Position numbers and translations under genes: made by a program
The notes under the pieces: model-generated
What the model saw: the letters and a program-made list of their open reading frames with translations, nothing else
The model's database searches: none
What the model was told of the DNA's origin: nothing
In this document: in pieces, positions 34,627 through 46,174 of the stretch
Position numbering within the stretch: the stretch's first letter is position 1
Layout of the letters: every line of letters begins with the position of its first letter
Assembly (NCBI GenBank): GCA_046046245.1
Contig: JBJOKE010000088.1
Span: forward strand, 1 to 64,000
Reading direction: 5' to 3'
DNA: 64,000 bases
Origin: UBA4615 sp046046245
GTDB lineage: Bacteria; Pseudomonadota; Gammaproteobacteria; Burkholderiales; Burkholderiaceae_E

Positions 34627-35790
34627 ATGACCGCCTGCCCCGTCCGTTCGCTGCTCGAAGACCTGATCCGCCGCCGCTCGGTGACGCCGGACGATGCCGG
34701 CTGCCAGCAGGCGATCGGCGCGCGGCTGGCCGCGCAGGGGTTCGAGCTCGAGCCGATGCGATTCGGTCAGGTCGACAACCTCTGGGCGGTCCGCCGCGGC
34801 CCGCGACCCGGTCCGACCCTCGTCTTCGCCGGTCATACCGACGTCGTTCCGGCCGGTCCGCGCCAGTGGTGGCGCGCCGACCCGTTCGAGCCGACCGAAC
34901 ACGAGGGCGCGCTCTACGGGCGCGGCGCGTCGGACATGAAGGCCTCGCTCGCGGCGATCGTGGTCGCGATCGAGGAGTTCGTCGCGGCCCGCCCGGATCA
35001 CGGCGGGACGATCGCCGTGCTGCTGACCTCCGACGAGGAGGGACCGGCGGTCGACGGCACGACCCGCGTCGTCGAGACGCTTCGCGCACGCGGCGAGACG
35101 CCCGACTACTGCATCGTCGGCGAGCCGACCTCGGTGAAGGTGCTCGGCGACATGGTGAAGAACGGCCGGCGGGGCTCGCTGTCGGGGAAGCTGGCGGTCC
35201 GCGGGGTCCAGGGACACGTCGCCTATCCCCACCTCGCGCGCAACCCGGTCCACGAGTTCGCCCCGGCGCTCGCCGCGCTGGTGGCCGAGCGCTGGGACGA
35301 CGGCAACGACTACTTCCCGCCGACGACCTGGCAGGTCTCGAACGTGGCGGCCGGCACCGGTGCGACCAACGTGATCCCCGGCGAGGCGGTCGTCGACTTC
35401 AACTTCCGCTTCTCGACCGCGTCCACCGTCGACGGGCTGAAGTCGCGCGTGCACGCGATCCTCGACGCCCACCGGCTCGACTACGCGATCGACTGGTCGG
35501 TGTCGGGCCTGCCCTTCCTCACGCCGCGCGGCGCGCTGTCCGAAGCGCTCGCGAGCGCGATCCGTGCGGAGATGGGCGTCGAGACCGAGCTGTCGACCAC
35601 CGGCGGAACCTCCGACGGCCGCTTCATCGCGTCGATCTGCCGCGAGGTCATCGAGTTCGGCCCGCCGAACGCCACCATCCACAAGAGCAACGAGTGCATC
35701 GCGATCGACTGGCTGCAGCCGATGAAGAACGTCTACCGCCGCACGCTCGAGGCGCTGCTGCCGCCTGCGGTCGGCGGCGAGCGGCCGTGA
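34627..35790 (+). CDS. dapE: Succinyl-diaminopimelate desuccinylase
   Basis: DapE removes succinate to give LL-diaminopimelate using two zinc ions. The 387-residue product has the M20 metallopeptidase motifs FAGHTDVVPAG, YGRGASDMKASLAA and TSDEEGPAVDGT. The dimerisation domain contains GSLSGKLAVRGVQGHVAYPH. The final metal ligand lies in NATIHKSNECI. The ATG at 34627 gives the usual length. Confidence 0.97.
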   Translation: MTACPVRSLLEDLIRRRSVTPDDAGCQQAIGARLAAQGFELEPMRFGQVDNLWAVRRGPRPGPTLVFAGHTDVVPAGPRQWWRADPFEPTEHEGALYGRGASDMKASLAAIVVAIEEFVAARPDHGGTIAVLLTSDEEGPAVDGTTRVVETLRARGETPDYCIVGEPTSVKVLGDMVKNGRRGSLSGKLAVRGVQGHVAYPHLARNPVHEFAPALAALVAERWDDGNDYFPPTTWQVSNVAAGTGATNVIPGEAVVDFNFRFSTASTVDGLKSRVHAILDAHRLDYAIDWSVSGLPFLTPRGALSEALASAIRAEMGVETELSTTGGTSDGRFIASICREVIEFGPPNATIHKSNECIAIDWLQPMKNVYRRTLEALLPPAVGGERP

Positions 35791-35839
35791 GCCCCGCGCC
35801 CGCGGCGCCGCTCGACGGCGGCCGTGCGGGAGCGCCGCG

Positions 35840-36765
35840 ATGAGGTCGGTCCGATTCGAGCGACCCGGACCGAGTGCGGCCGACGCGCGCACCGCGCTGC
35901 GGACCGTGCGCGACCTGATGCGCTGGTCGGTCACCAGGATGCAGACCGAGGGCCTCGCCTTCGGCCATGGCACCGCCGATGCGTGGGACGAGGCGGCGTG
36001 GCTGCTGCTGTGGTCGCTGCGGCTGCCGCCCGACCGGCTCGAGCCGGTGCTGGAGGCGCGGCTCACGCCCGCCGAGGTGGCTGCCGCCGTCGAGCTGGTC
36101 GAGCGCCGCTGCACCGAGCGTCTGCCAGCCGCCTACCTGACCGGCGAGGCCTGGCTGCGCGGCATCCGCTTCCTGTCGGATCCGCGTGCGCTGGTGCCCC
36201 GCTCGCCGATCGCCGAGCTGCTCGACACCGACACACTCGCCCCCTGGCTGCCGGACGACGACGCGGTCGGTCGCGTGCTCGACCTGTGCACCGGCGGCGG
36301 CAGCCTGGCGATCCTCGCGGCGCGCCGCTTCGCGCAGGCCGAGGTGATCGGCGCCGACCTGTCGGCCGACGCGCTCGCACTGGCCGCCGACAACGTCGCG
36401 CTGCACGGCCTGCAGGACCGCGTGTCGCTTCGCTGCGGCGACCTCTGGGCACCGGTGGCCGACGCGGTCTTCGACCTCGTCGTCTGCAACCCGCCGTACG
36501 TGAACGGCGGCTCGATGGACCGGCTGCCCGCCGAGTACCTCGCCGAGCCGCAGGGCGCGCTCGGCGGCGGCGACGACGGCATGGACGTGGTCCGGCGGAT
36601 CGTCGACGGTGCCCGCGCGCGGCTCGCACCCGGCGGCCTGCTGGTGCTGGAGATCGGTCACGAGGCGCCGTACTTCGAGGCCGCGTTCCCCGGGCTCGAG
36701 TTCGCCTACGTGCCCACCGAGGGCGGCGACGACCGCATCGTGCTGCTGGAGCGGGACGCGCTGCC

Positions 36766-36769
<4 letters not shown>
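35840..36769 (+). CDS. prmB: 50S ribosomal protein L3 N5-glutamine methyltransferase
   Basis: PrmB methylates a glutamine of ribosomal protein L3. The 309-residue product has the PrmB-specific N-terminal block FGHGTADAWDEAAWL (about residues 41-55). The SAM motif DLCTGGGSLAILAA follows, and then the catalytic NPPYVNGGSM. This NPPY plus GHGT combination separates it from PrmC and HemK. Its TGA overlaps the start of the ABC-F gene. Confidence 0.95.
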
Positions 36770-38688
<1,919 letters not shown>

Positions 38689-38699
38689 GCCGGGGCCGC

Positions 38700-39173
38700 T
38701 CAGCCTTCCGAACGTCCCTGCTCCAGAACCGCCCTCACGTCCCGCCTCAGCACCACCGGCTTGCCCCCGTAGGCCCGCTTGCACAGCCAGTGTGCGAGCG
38801 CCGAATCCAGCCAGTCCGCATGCCCGGGGAACCAGCCGGCCAGCGCGTCGGCGAGCCGACGCACCTCGTGGACCTCGCCCGCCCGGGCCACCGCGAGCAC
38901 GTCCTCGATCGAGCGCAGCACGGCGGCGTGCTCGTCGATGTGGCAGTCGCGCGGCGGGAAGTCCGTCTCGCGCATCCAGCGGTCCTCTTCGCCGAAGTGC
39001 CGGCGCGCGTGCACCTCGAAGGCCTCGAGCAGGCCGACGAGCGCATCGTCCGGCGCACGCCGGATCGCCGCGACGAGCTCGACGAACTCGCGGTGCGTGG
39101 CGTCCATCGGCTCGTGGCCGAGCACGAACGCGTCGCTCCAGTCGAGCGGCACCGGCGCGGCGGTTCCGGTCAT
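38700..39173 (-). CDS. Bacteriohemerythrin-like protein
   Basis: This 157-residue non-haem di-iron protein of the hemerythrin family may bind or sense oxygen. It has the spaced ligands of the four-helix bundle: HEPMDATHREF (about residues 20-30), HARRHFGEEDRWM (about 52-64), HIDEHAAVLRS (about 74-84), and HADWLDSALAHW towards the end. There is no signal peptide and no fused signalling domain. It lies 13 bases downstream of the glutathione transferase and is probably co-transcribed with it. Confidence 0.87.
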   Translation of the reverse strand: MTGTAAPVPLDWSDAFVLGHEPMDATHREFVELVAAIRRAPDDALVGLLEAFEVHARRHFGEEDRWMRETDFPPRDCHIDEHAAVLRSIEDVLAVARAGEVHEVRRLADALAGWFPGHADWLDSALAHWLCKRAYGGKPVVLRRDVRAVLEQGRSEG

Positions 39174-39186
39174 CGCCCCCCCCGGA

Positions 39187-39843
39187 TCACTTCTTCGCGG
39201 CCATCTGCGCGCGCAGCTCGAGATTCGCCTTCCGGTCGGCGTTGACCTTCTGCACGCTCGGGCGCTCGCTCATCCGCTTCACGTAGTCGCGCGCCGGCGT
39301 GCCCGCGAGCACGTCCTCGCCCCAGACCGCCCTGGTCGCGCCGGAGATCAGCGGCAGGTGGACGATCGCGGCGCAGTCGGCCATCGTGAACGCGTCGCCG
39401 GCGATGAACGGCGACCACGCGGCGAGCCGCGAGAACGCGGCGACGTTGCGCTCGAGTTCCTTGCGGGTCGCGTCGATGACCGGCTGCTCGAGCCGGCCGC
39501 CGAAATACGCCTGGCCGTACAGGCGGCGCGCGACGAGCTCGAGGTGCAGCTCCAGGAAGGTCGTCAGCTCGCGGACCTTGGCCCGGGCGAACGGGTCGGC
39601 CGGCAGCATCGGCATCGTGCCCGGATTCGCGTCCTCGACGTACTCGAGGATCACCTGCGACTCGCACAGCGTGCCTTGCGGCGTGCGCGCGAACGGCACC
39701 TTGCCGAGCGGGCTGGCGGCGAGCGTCGCCTCGTCCTTGGTGGCCCAGTTCAGCTCCTCGGCGTAGGGCACGCCCTTCTCGATCAGCGCGATCTTGACCT
39801 TGTTGTAGTAGTTGCTGACGGCGAATCCGACCAGGGTGATCAT
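39187..39843 (-). CDS. Glutathione S-transferase family protein
   Basis: This 218-residue soluble protein has an N-terminal thioredoxin-like domain (ITLVGFAVSNYYNKVKIALIEKG, and SPLGKVPFARTPQG with the cis-Pro loop, then CESQVILEYVED). An all-helical C-terminal domain with FIAGDAFTMADCAAIVHLPL follows. The ATG at 39843 is preceded by GAGGAG. The substrate is unknown; the active-site Ser/Tyr in SNYYNKV is plausible. It is divergent from the AEC carrier. Confidence 0.88.
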   Translation of the reverse strand: MITLVGFAVSNYYNKVKIALIEKGVPYAEELNWATKDEATLAASPLGKVPFARTPQGTLCESQVILEYVEDANPGTMPMLPADPFARAKVRELTTFLELHLELVARRLYGQAYFGGRLEQPVIDATRKELERNVAAFSRLAAWSPFIAGDAFTMADCAAIVHLPLISGATRAVWGEDVLAGTPARDYVKRMSERPSVQKVNADRKANLELRAQMAAKK

Positions 39844-39935
39844 CGCGGGGCTCCTCTCCTCTGCGGGGTGTCGATGACGGGCCGGGCCCGTTCCGGCGCC
39901 GATGGTACCCCGACGGGCGGCCTCGGCGGCCCCGC

Positions 39936-39951
39936 TACAATCGCCGCGGTG
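39936..39951 (+). promoter_or_regulatory. -10 box placed for a leaderless AEC transporter mRNA
   Basis: TACAAT at 39936-39941 lies seven bases before the GTG at 39949. Transcription would start at or next to the first base of the start codon. No ribosome site precedes the GTG. No convincing -35 is seen. Confidence 0.5.
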
Positions 39952-40890
39952 GAACCCGTCGGACCGGTGCTGGACGTCGTGCTTCCGGTCTACGGCCTGA
40001 TCGCCGCGGGCTGGGTCGCGCTGCGCGTCGGGTTCGTCGACACAGACGGCGTGCGCCGCTTCACGGACTTCACGTTCCGCACCTTCGTGCCCGCGCAGCT
40101 CTTCCTGGCCATGGCACGGACCGACTTCGGCACCCTGCAGGCCGGCGTGCCGACCGCCTACTTCACGGCCGCGCTCGCGGTGTTCCTCACCGTGCTCGTG
40201 CTGCGCCGCCGTCGCGTCGAGGCGGTCCGCGCCGCGGTCGAAGGCCTGGCGGCCTCCTTCGGCAACACCGTGATGATCGGCATTCCCCTGGTCAAGCTCG
40301 CCTGGGGTGATGCCGGCCTGGCCCTGCTGCTGTCGATCATCGCGCTGCACTCGCTGCTGATGCTGACCAGCGCGACCGTCTTCCTCGAGCTCGCCTCGGC
40401 GAGCGGCACCCCCTGGGCCGCGGTGGGTCGTGCGCTGGGGAGCGCGATCACCCATCCGGTCATCCTGCCGATCGTCATCGGCGCCGCCTGGAGCGCGGCT
40501 GGGCTGCCGCTGCCCGCCGCGGCCGACGCGACCCTGTCGCTGCTCGCGCAGGCCTCCTCGCCGCTGTGCCTCGTGCTGCTCGGCGCATCCCTGGGGCGCG
40601 ACGGGCTGCGTACCGCGCTCCGCCCGGCGCTCGCGATGAGCGCGCTCAAGCTGCTCGCGTTTCCCGCCCTCGCCGCGCTCGTCGGCCGCTACCTGCTCGC
40701 GCTGCCGCCGCTGGCCCTGAGCGTGGTGGTGCTCACCGCGGCGCTGCCGATCGGCGCGAACGTCTTCCTGTTCGCCCGGCGCTACCACGTCGACACGACC
40801 GCCATCGCCGCCGCGGTGGTCTGGTCGACCCTGCTGGCCGCACCGATTCTGGCCGCCCTGCTGCCCCTGCTGCCGATGCCCCCAAGGTAG
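39949..40890 (+). CDS. AEC-family transporter (auxin efflux carrier type)
   Basis: This 313-residue inner-membrane permease has about ten hydrophobic helices in the five-plus-five AEC arrangement. Helices include LDVVLPVYGLIAAGWVALRV at the N-terminus, and the conserved GNTVMIGIPL patch (about residues 104-113) and LPIGANVFLFARRY towards the end are family landmarks. AEC carriers usually export or exchange small organic acids; the substrate here is not evident. The GTG at 39949 is chosen because the -10 lies immediately upstream. A later GTG (39967) is possible. Confidence 0.85.
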   Translation: MEPVGPVLDVVLPVYGLIAAGWVALRVGFVDTDGVRRFTDFTFRTFVPAQLFLAMARTDFGTLQAGVPTAYFTAALAVFLTVLVLRRRRVEAVRAAVEGLAASFGNTVMIGIPLVKLAWGDAGLALLLSIIALHSLLMLTSATVFLELASASGTPWAAVGRALGSAITHPVILPIVIGAAWSAAGLPLPAAADATLSLLAQASSPLCLVLLGASLGRDGLRTALRPALAMSALKLLAFPALAALVGRYLLALPPLALSVVVLTAALPIGANVFLFARRYHVDTTAIAAAVVWSTLLAAPILAALLPLLPMPPR

Positions 40891-40905
40891 AATCGCCGAG
40901 AAATG
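40888..40905 (+). promoter_or_regulatory. -10 box just ahead of the hydroxyacyl-CoA dehydrogenase
   Basis: TAGAAT at 40888-40893 begins in the stop codon of the AEC gene and lies nine bases before the ATG at 40903. The transcript would have a leader of at most about three bases. No ribosome site is seen in the 12-base gap. Confidence 0.4.
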
Positions 40906-42441
40906 AAGACACTCGAAGCATTCGTCGTCGGCGTCGTCGGGACCGGCGCCATGGGACGCGGGATCGCCCAGCTGTTCGCGCAGTCCGGCCATGCGGTGAG
41001 GCTGTTCGACGCGGCCCCCGGCGCCGCCGACTCGGCGAAGGCCGCGGTGGCCGACGCACTCGGCAGGCAGGTCGACAAGGGCAAGCTCGCCCGCGACGCC
41101 TTCGACGCGACGATGGGTCGGATGATGCCGGTCGCGGCGCTCGCGGACCTCGCCGGCTGCGACCTGGTGATCGAGGCGATCGTCGAGAACCTCGACGTCA
41201 AGAAGCGCCTGTTCGCCGAGCTCGAGGCCATCGCCGGCCCGGACGCGATCCTCGCCACCAACACGTCGTCGCTGTCGGTCACCGCGATCGCCGCCGCCTG
41301 CACGGCGCCGGCACGCGTCGCGGGCTATCACTTCTTCAACCCCGTTCCGCTGATGAAGGTGGTCGAGGTCATCCGTGGCGCACGCACGAGCGAGGCGACC
41401 GCCGAGACCCTGGTCGCACTGACGCGGCGTACCGGGCACGCTCCGGTCGTCGCGCAGGACACGCCCGGCTTCCTGATCAACCATGCCGGCCGTGGCTACG
41501 GCACGGAAGCGCTGAAGCTGGTCGCCGAGGGCGTCGCCGACGTGCCGACCGTCGACCGCGTGATGCGCGAGCAGGTGGTCTTCGCCGGTGGCGGCTTCCG
41601 CCTGGGCCCGTTCGAGCTGCTCGACCTCACCGGGCTCGACGTCTCGCACCCGGTGATGGAGTCGATCTACCGGCAGTTCTACGACGAACCGCGGTTCCGG
41701 CCATCGGCGCTCGCCGCGCAGCGCGTCGCGGGCGGCCTGCTCGGGCGCAAGACGGGCGAGGGCTTCTATCGCTACGAGGCCGGCGTCCAGATCGCCGTCC
41801 CCGAGGACGAGCCCGCCGCCGGCATGCCCTGCCCGCGCGTCTGGGTCGCCCCGAGCCGCGCGCAGGGGGCGCTGCGCGAGCTGGTCGGCGCGCTGGGCGG
41901 TACCGTCGACGACGCCCCGGCGCCAGCCGCCGACAGCCTGGTGGTGCTCGCGCCGCTGGGCCACGACGCGACCACCGCGGCCACCGACGCCGGCCTGCCG
42001 GCCGAACGCGCGGTCGCGATCGACACGCTGTTCCCGTTCGCCGCGAAGGCCTGCAAGCGCCGCGTGCTGATGGCCACGCCGGCGACCGACCCGGCCCTCG
42101 CGCAGGCCGCGCGGCGCCTCTTCTCGGCCGACGGCGCCCGCACGAGCCTGGTCCGCGACTCGGCCGGCTTCGTCGCGCAGCGCGTGGTCGCGATGGTCGT
42201 CGCGGTGTCCTGCGAGATCGCCCAGCAGCGGATCGCGTCGCCCGCCGACATCGACCTCGCGGTCCGGCTGGGCCTCGGCTATCCGGCGGGCCCGCTGTCG
42301 ATGGGCGATGCGCTCGGCGCCGCCACCGTCGCCGCGGTGCTCGACGGCATGCACGCGAGCACCGGCGATCCCCGCTACCGACCGAGCCTCTGGCTGCGCC
42401 GCCGTGCGCGGCTGGGGCGGTCGCTGCTGCACGCTGACTGA
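40903..42441 (+). CDS. 3-hydroxyacyl-CoA dehydrogenase (PaaH-like, duplicated C-terminal domain)
   Basis: The enzyme oxidises 3-hydroxyacyl-CoA to 3-ketoacyl-CoA with NAD in fatty-acid or aromatic degradation. The 512-residue product has the dinucleotide fold GVVGTGAMGRGIAQLF (about residues 10-25) and the catalytic region NTSSLSVTAI with HFFNPVPLMKVVEVI (active His). A first C-terminal domain ends in GRKTGEGFYRY. A second, shorter C-terminal domain (about 385-510) includes RDSAGFVAQRVVAM and LGLGYPAGPLSMGDA. The usual DxPGFxxNR signature reads DTPGFLINHAGRG here, with NH for NR. It opens the acyl-CoA cluster that continues with the kinase and ACAD genes. Confidence 0.88.
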   Translation: MKTLEAFVVGVVGTGAMGRGIAQLFAQSGHAVRLFDAAPGAADSAKAAVADALGRQVDKGKLARDAFDATMGRMMPVAALADLAGCDLVIEAIVENLDVKKRLFAELEAIAGPDAILATNTSSLSVTAIAAACTAPARVAGYHFFNPVPLMKVVEVIRGARTSEATAETLVALTRRTGHAPVVAQDTPGFLINHAGRGYGTEALKLVAEGVADVPTVDRVMREQVVFAGGGFRLGPFELLDLTGLDVSHPVMESIYRQFYDEPRFRPSALAAQRVAGGLLGRKTGEGFYRYEAGVQIAVPEDEPAAGMPCPRVWVAPSRAQGALRELVGALGGTVDDAPAPAADSLVVLAPLGHDATTAATDAGLPAERAVAIDTLFPFAAKACKRRVLMATPATDPALAQAARRLFSADGARTSLVRDSAGFVAQRVVAMVVAVSCEIAQQRIASPADIDLAVRLGLGYPAGPLSMGDALGAATVAAVLDGMHASTGDPRYRPSLWLRRRARLGRSLLHAD

Positions 42442-42485
42442 TCGCCCCACGCGGGGCGGGCACGAACCGAAGGGATGGAGACACG

Positions 42486-43553
42486 ATGAGCACCCTCGCC
42501 GAGCAGAACGTCGGCACCACCCCCGTGGCCGAGCGTCACCGCTTCGACATCGGCGCGCTCGACGCCTGGATGCGCGCGAACGTCGAGGACTACGCGGGCC
42601 CGCTGACGGTCGAGCAGTTCAAGGGCGGGCAGTCGAACCCCACCTTCAAGCTGACCACGCCGTCGCGTGCGTACGTGATGCGCGCCAAGCCCGGCCCCGT
42701 CGCGAAGCTGCTGCCGTCGGCCCACGCGGTGGAGCGCGAGTACCGGGTGCTGAAGGCGCTGGCCGCCACCGACGTGCCGGTCGCCCGCACCTTCGGCCTG
42801 TGCGAGGACGAGTCGGTGATCGGCCGCGCGTTCTACGTGATGGACTGCGTCGAGGGCCGCGTGCTGTGGGACCAGTCGCTGCCCGGGATGTCGCCCGCCG
42901 AACGCGGTGCGATCTACGACGAGATGAACCGCGTGATCGCGGCACTGCACCGCGTCGACGTCGCGAAGGTCGGTCTCCAGGACTTCGGCAAGCCGGGCAA
43001 CTACTTCGCCCGACAGATCTCGCGCTGGTCGAAGCAGTACCAGCTGTCCGAGACCGAGAAGATCGAGGAGATGGACCGGCTGATCGCATGGCTGCCCGAG
43101 CACATCCCGGCGGGCGACGAGACCACGGTCGTCCACGGCGACTACCGCCTCGACAACATGATCTTCGCGCGCGACGAGCCCCGCGTGCTCGCGGTGCTCG
43201 ACTGGGAGCTGTCCACCCTCGGTCACCCGCTCGCCGACTTCAGCTACCACTGCATGAGCTGGCACATCCAGCCGGGCGCGTTCCGCGGCATCGCGGGGCT
43301 CGACCTCGCCGCGCTGGGCATCCCCGACGAGCAGGCCTACATCCGCCGCTACTGCGAGCGGACCGGCCGCACCGACATCGGGAACTGGGACTTCTACCTG
43401 GCCTACAACTGCTTCCGGCTGGCCGGCATCCTGCAGGGCATCGTCAAGCGTGCGCTCGACGGCACCGCATCCAGCCCGCAGGCGCTCGAGCAGGGCAAGC
43501 GCGTGCGGCCGCTCGCAGAGATGGCCTGGGCCTTCGCGCAGAAGGTCCGCTGA
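42486..43553 (+). CDS. APH-family phosphotransferase, ACAD10/11 kinase-domain type
   Basis: This 355-residue aminoglycoside-phosphotransferase-fold kinase has a KGGQSNPTFKL glycine loop (about residues 47-57), the ATP lysine in YVMRAKPGP, the Brenner motif HGDYRLDN at 217-224 (catalytic Asp219) and LDWELSTLGHPLADF (metal Asp239). The same domain is fused to an acyl-CoA dehydrogenase in animal ACAD10/11. In Pseudomonas, LvaA-type relatives phosphorylate 4-hydroxyacyl-CoA. Here it is separate but directly upstream of a matching ACAD gene. It is not an antibiotic-resistance enzyme by this context. The ATG at 42486 lies 44 bases after the dehydrogenase stop. Confidence 0.85.
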   Translation: MSTLAEQNVGTTPVAERHRFDIGALDAWMRANVEDYAGPLTVEQFKGGQSNPTFKLTTPSRAYVMRAKPGPVAKLLPSAHAVEREYRVLKALAATDVPVARTFGLCEDESVIGRAFYVMDCVEGRVLWDQSLPGMSPAERGAIYDEMNRVIAALHRVDVAKVGLQDFGKPGNYFARQISRWSKQYQLSETEKIEEMDRLIAWLPEHIPAGDETTVVHGDYRLDNMIFARDEPRVLAVLDWELSTLGHPLADFSYHCMSWHIQPGAFRGIAGLDLAALGIPDEQAYIRRYCERTGRTDIGNWDFYLAYNCFRLAGILQGIVKRALDGTASSPQALEQGKRVRPLAEMAWAFAQKVR

Positions 43554-43596
43554 GCCGACCGCCCCACCCCACCGATTTCTGGAGGAGAAGACGACG

Positions 43597-44865
<1,269 letters not shown>

Positions 44866-44985
44866 CCGCAGGGGGGAGGCTGCGCCGCACGGCGCCGCCT
44901 CCCCGCCGCCCGCGCGGGGCGGCCCTCGCCGTCCCGCGCCCGCGGCGCTACGATCGGGGCCTGCCTTCCACGCGGAGCCCTGACG

Positions 44986-45615
44986 ATGATCGAGGTCCAT
45001 TCCTGGCCGACACCGAATGGCCACAAGGTCCACATCATGCTCGAGGAGTGCGGGCTGCCCTACGCCGCGCACGCCGTCGACATCGGTGCGGGCGCGCAGT
45101 TCGACCCAGCCTTCCTAGCGATCTCGCCGAACAACAAGATCCCGGCGATCGTCGATCCCGACGGTCCGGACGGCAAGCCGATCTCGCTCTTCGAGTCCGG
45201 TGCGATCCTCGTCTACCTCGCCGGCAAGACCGGGCGCTTCCTGCCGAAGTCGGACCGCGGCAAGTACGAGGCGCTGCAGTGGCTGATGTTCCAGATGGGC
45301 GGCCTCGGCCCGATGCTCGGCCAGGCGGGACACTTCCGCGTGTTCGCCAAGGAGCAGGTGCCCTACGCGATCGACCGCTACACCGAGGAGGCGAACCGCC
45401 TCTACGGCGTACTCGACGCGCGGCTGGCCACCAACGACTACGTGGCCGGCAAGGAGTACACCATCGCCGACATCGCGATCTGGCCGTGGCTGCGCTCGCC
45501 GAAGAACCACGGCGTGGACATCGACCGCTATCCGAACGTCAAGGCCTGGTTCGAGGCGATCGGCAACCGGCCGGCGGTGCAGCGCGGGATCCAGGTGTTG
45601 GCGATGCGGCCCTGA
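44986..45615 (+). CDS. Glutathione S-transferase, Nu class (YfcG/YghU-like)
   Basis: This 209-residue protein resembles the disulfide-bond reductases YfcG/YghU. The N-terminal WPTPNGHKVHIMLEECGLPY carries the Asn/Thr region used by that class. SPNNKIPAIVDPDGP contains the cis-proline, and FESGAILVYLAGKTGRFLP follows. The helical C-terminal half includes YVAGKEYTIADIAIWPWL. The 120 bases upstream contain a TACGAT -10-like box (44949-44954) and GCGGAG ahead of the ATG. It is convergent with the DUF1178 gene. Confidence 0.9.
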   Translation: MIEVHSWPTPNGHKVHIMLEECGLPYAAHAVDIGAGAQFDPAFLAISPNNKIPAIVDPDGPDGKPISLFESGAILVYLAGKTGRFLPKSDRGKYEALQWLMFQMGGLGPMLGQAGHFRVFAKEQVPYAIDRYTEEANRLYGVLDARLATNDYVAGKEYTIADIAIWPWLRSPKNHGVDIDRYPNVKAWFEAIGNRPAVQRGIQVLAMRP

Positions 45616-45649
45616 CGACCGGTCGGGACGCGGGCGTGCCCCGCGTCGT

Positions 45650-46108
45650 TCACTGCAGCGGTTCCTTGGCCGCCGCGGGCAGCGGCAACGAAAACACCTC
45701 GATGCCTTCCTCGGCGAGCTCGCGGGCCTGCTCGGGGCTGGTGGTGCCGCGGATGCCGCGTTCCGGCGCCTCCCGGTAGTGGATCTTCCGGGCCTCGTCC
45801 GCGAAGCGCGGGCCGACGTCCTCGGTGTTCTCGACGATGCTGCGGGCGAGCTTCATGAACATCGCCTGCAGCGCCCTCGGGTCGGGCGGCTGGCCGGCGC
45901 CCGAGGGTCCCGTCGCCGGCACCTCCGGCCTCTCCGACGCGCCAGACAGGTTCAGCCGCGGCGCGCTGGGCATCTTCCGGATCGCCGTGCTCGCGCAGAT
46001 CGGGCACTCGACGAGACCGCGGGCGAGCTGGGCGTCGTAGTCCTCGGCCGAACCGAACCAGCCCTCGAAGCGGTGCTCGTGTTCGCAGGCGAGGTTGAAG
46101 ACTTTCAT
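45650..46108 (-). CDS. DUF1178 family protein
   Basis: This 152-residue protein has unknown function. It starts MKVFNLACEHEHRFEGWFGSA and has a CPIC pair near residues 35-38, so with Cys8 and the early histidines it may bind zinc like a small zinc ribbon. A central Pro/Gly-rich linker and a C-terminal part with HYREAPERGIRGTTSPEQA are family features. It is divergent from selU over a 66-base promoter region, and GGAG precedes the ATG. Confidence 0.88.
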   Translation of the reverse strand: MKVFNLACEHEHRFEGWFGSAEDYDAQLARGLVECPICASTAIRKMPSAPRLNLSGASERPEVPATGPSGAGQPPDPRALQAMFMKLARSIVENTEDVGPRFADEARKIHYREAPERGIRGTTSPEQARELAEEGIEVFSLPLPAAAKEPLQ

Positions 46109-46121
46109 CGGGGAGGCTCCG

Positions 46122-46151
46122 TTGAGCGATTCTACGGCATGCCGATAGAAT
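46122..46151. promoter_or_regulatory. Overlapping divergent promoters for DUF1178 and selU
   Basis: ATTCTA at 46129-46134 is TAGAAT on the minus strand, 20 bases before the DUF1178 ATG. TAGAAT at 46146-46151 faces selU, 23 bases before its ATG, with TTGAGC (46122-46127) 18 bases upstream as a fair -35. The two -10 boxes form arms of an inverted repeat around the palindrome CGGCATGCCG (46135-46144). Confidence 0.5.
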
Positions 46152-46174
46152 CCGCGGTCCAGCGAGGACAGCCC

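Noticed and set aside
42486..43553. Aminoglycoside resistance gene
   Set aside because: Although the fold is APH, the sequence and the adjacent acyl-CoA dehydrogenase match the ACAD10/11 kinase group, not drug-modifying enzymes.
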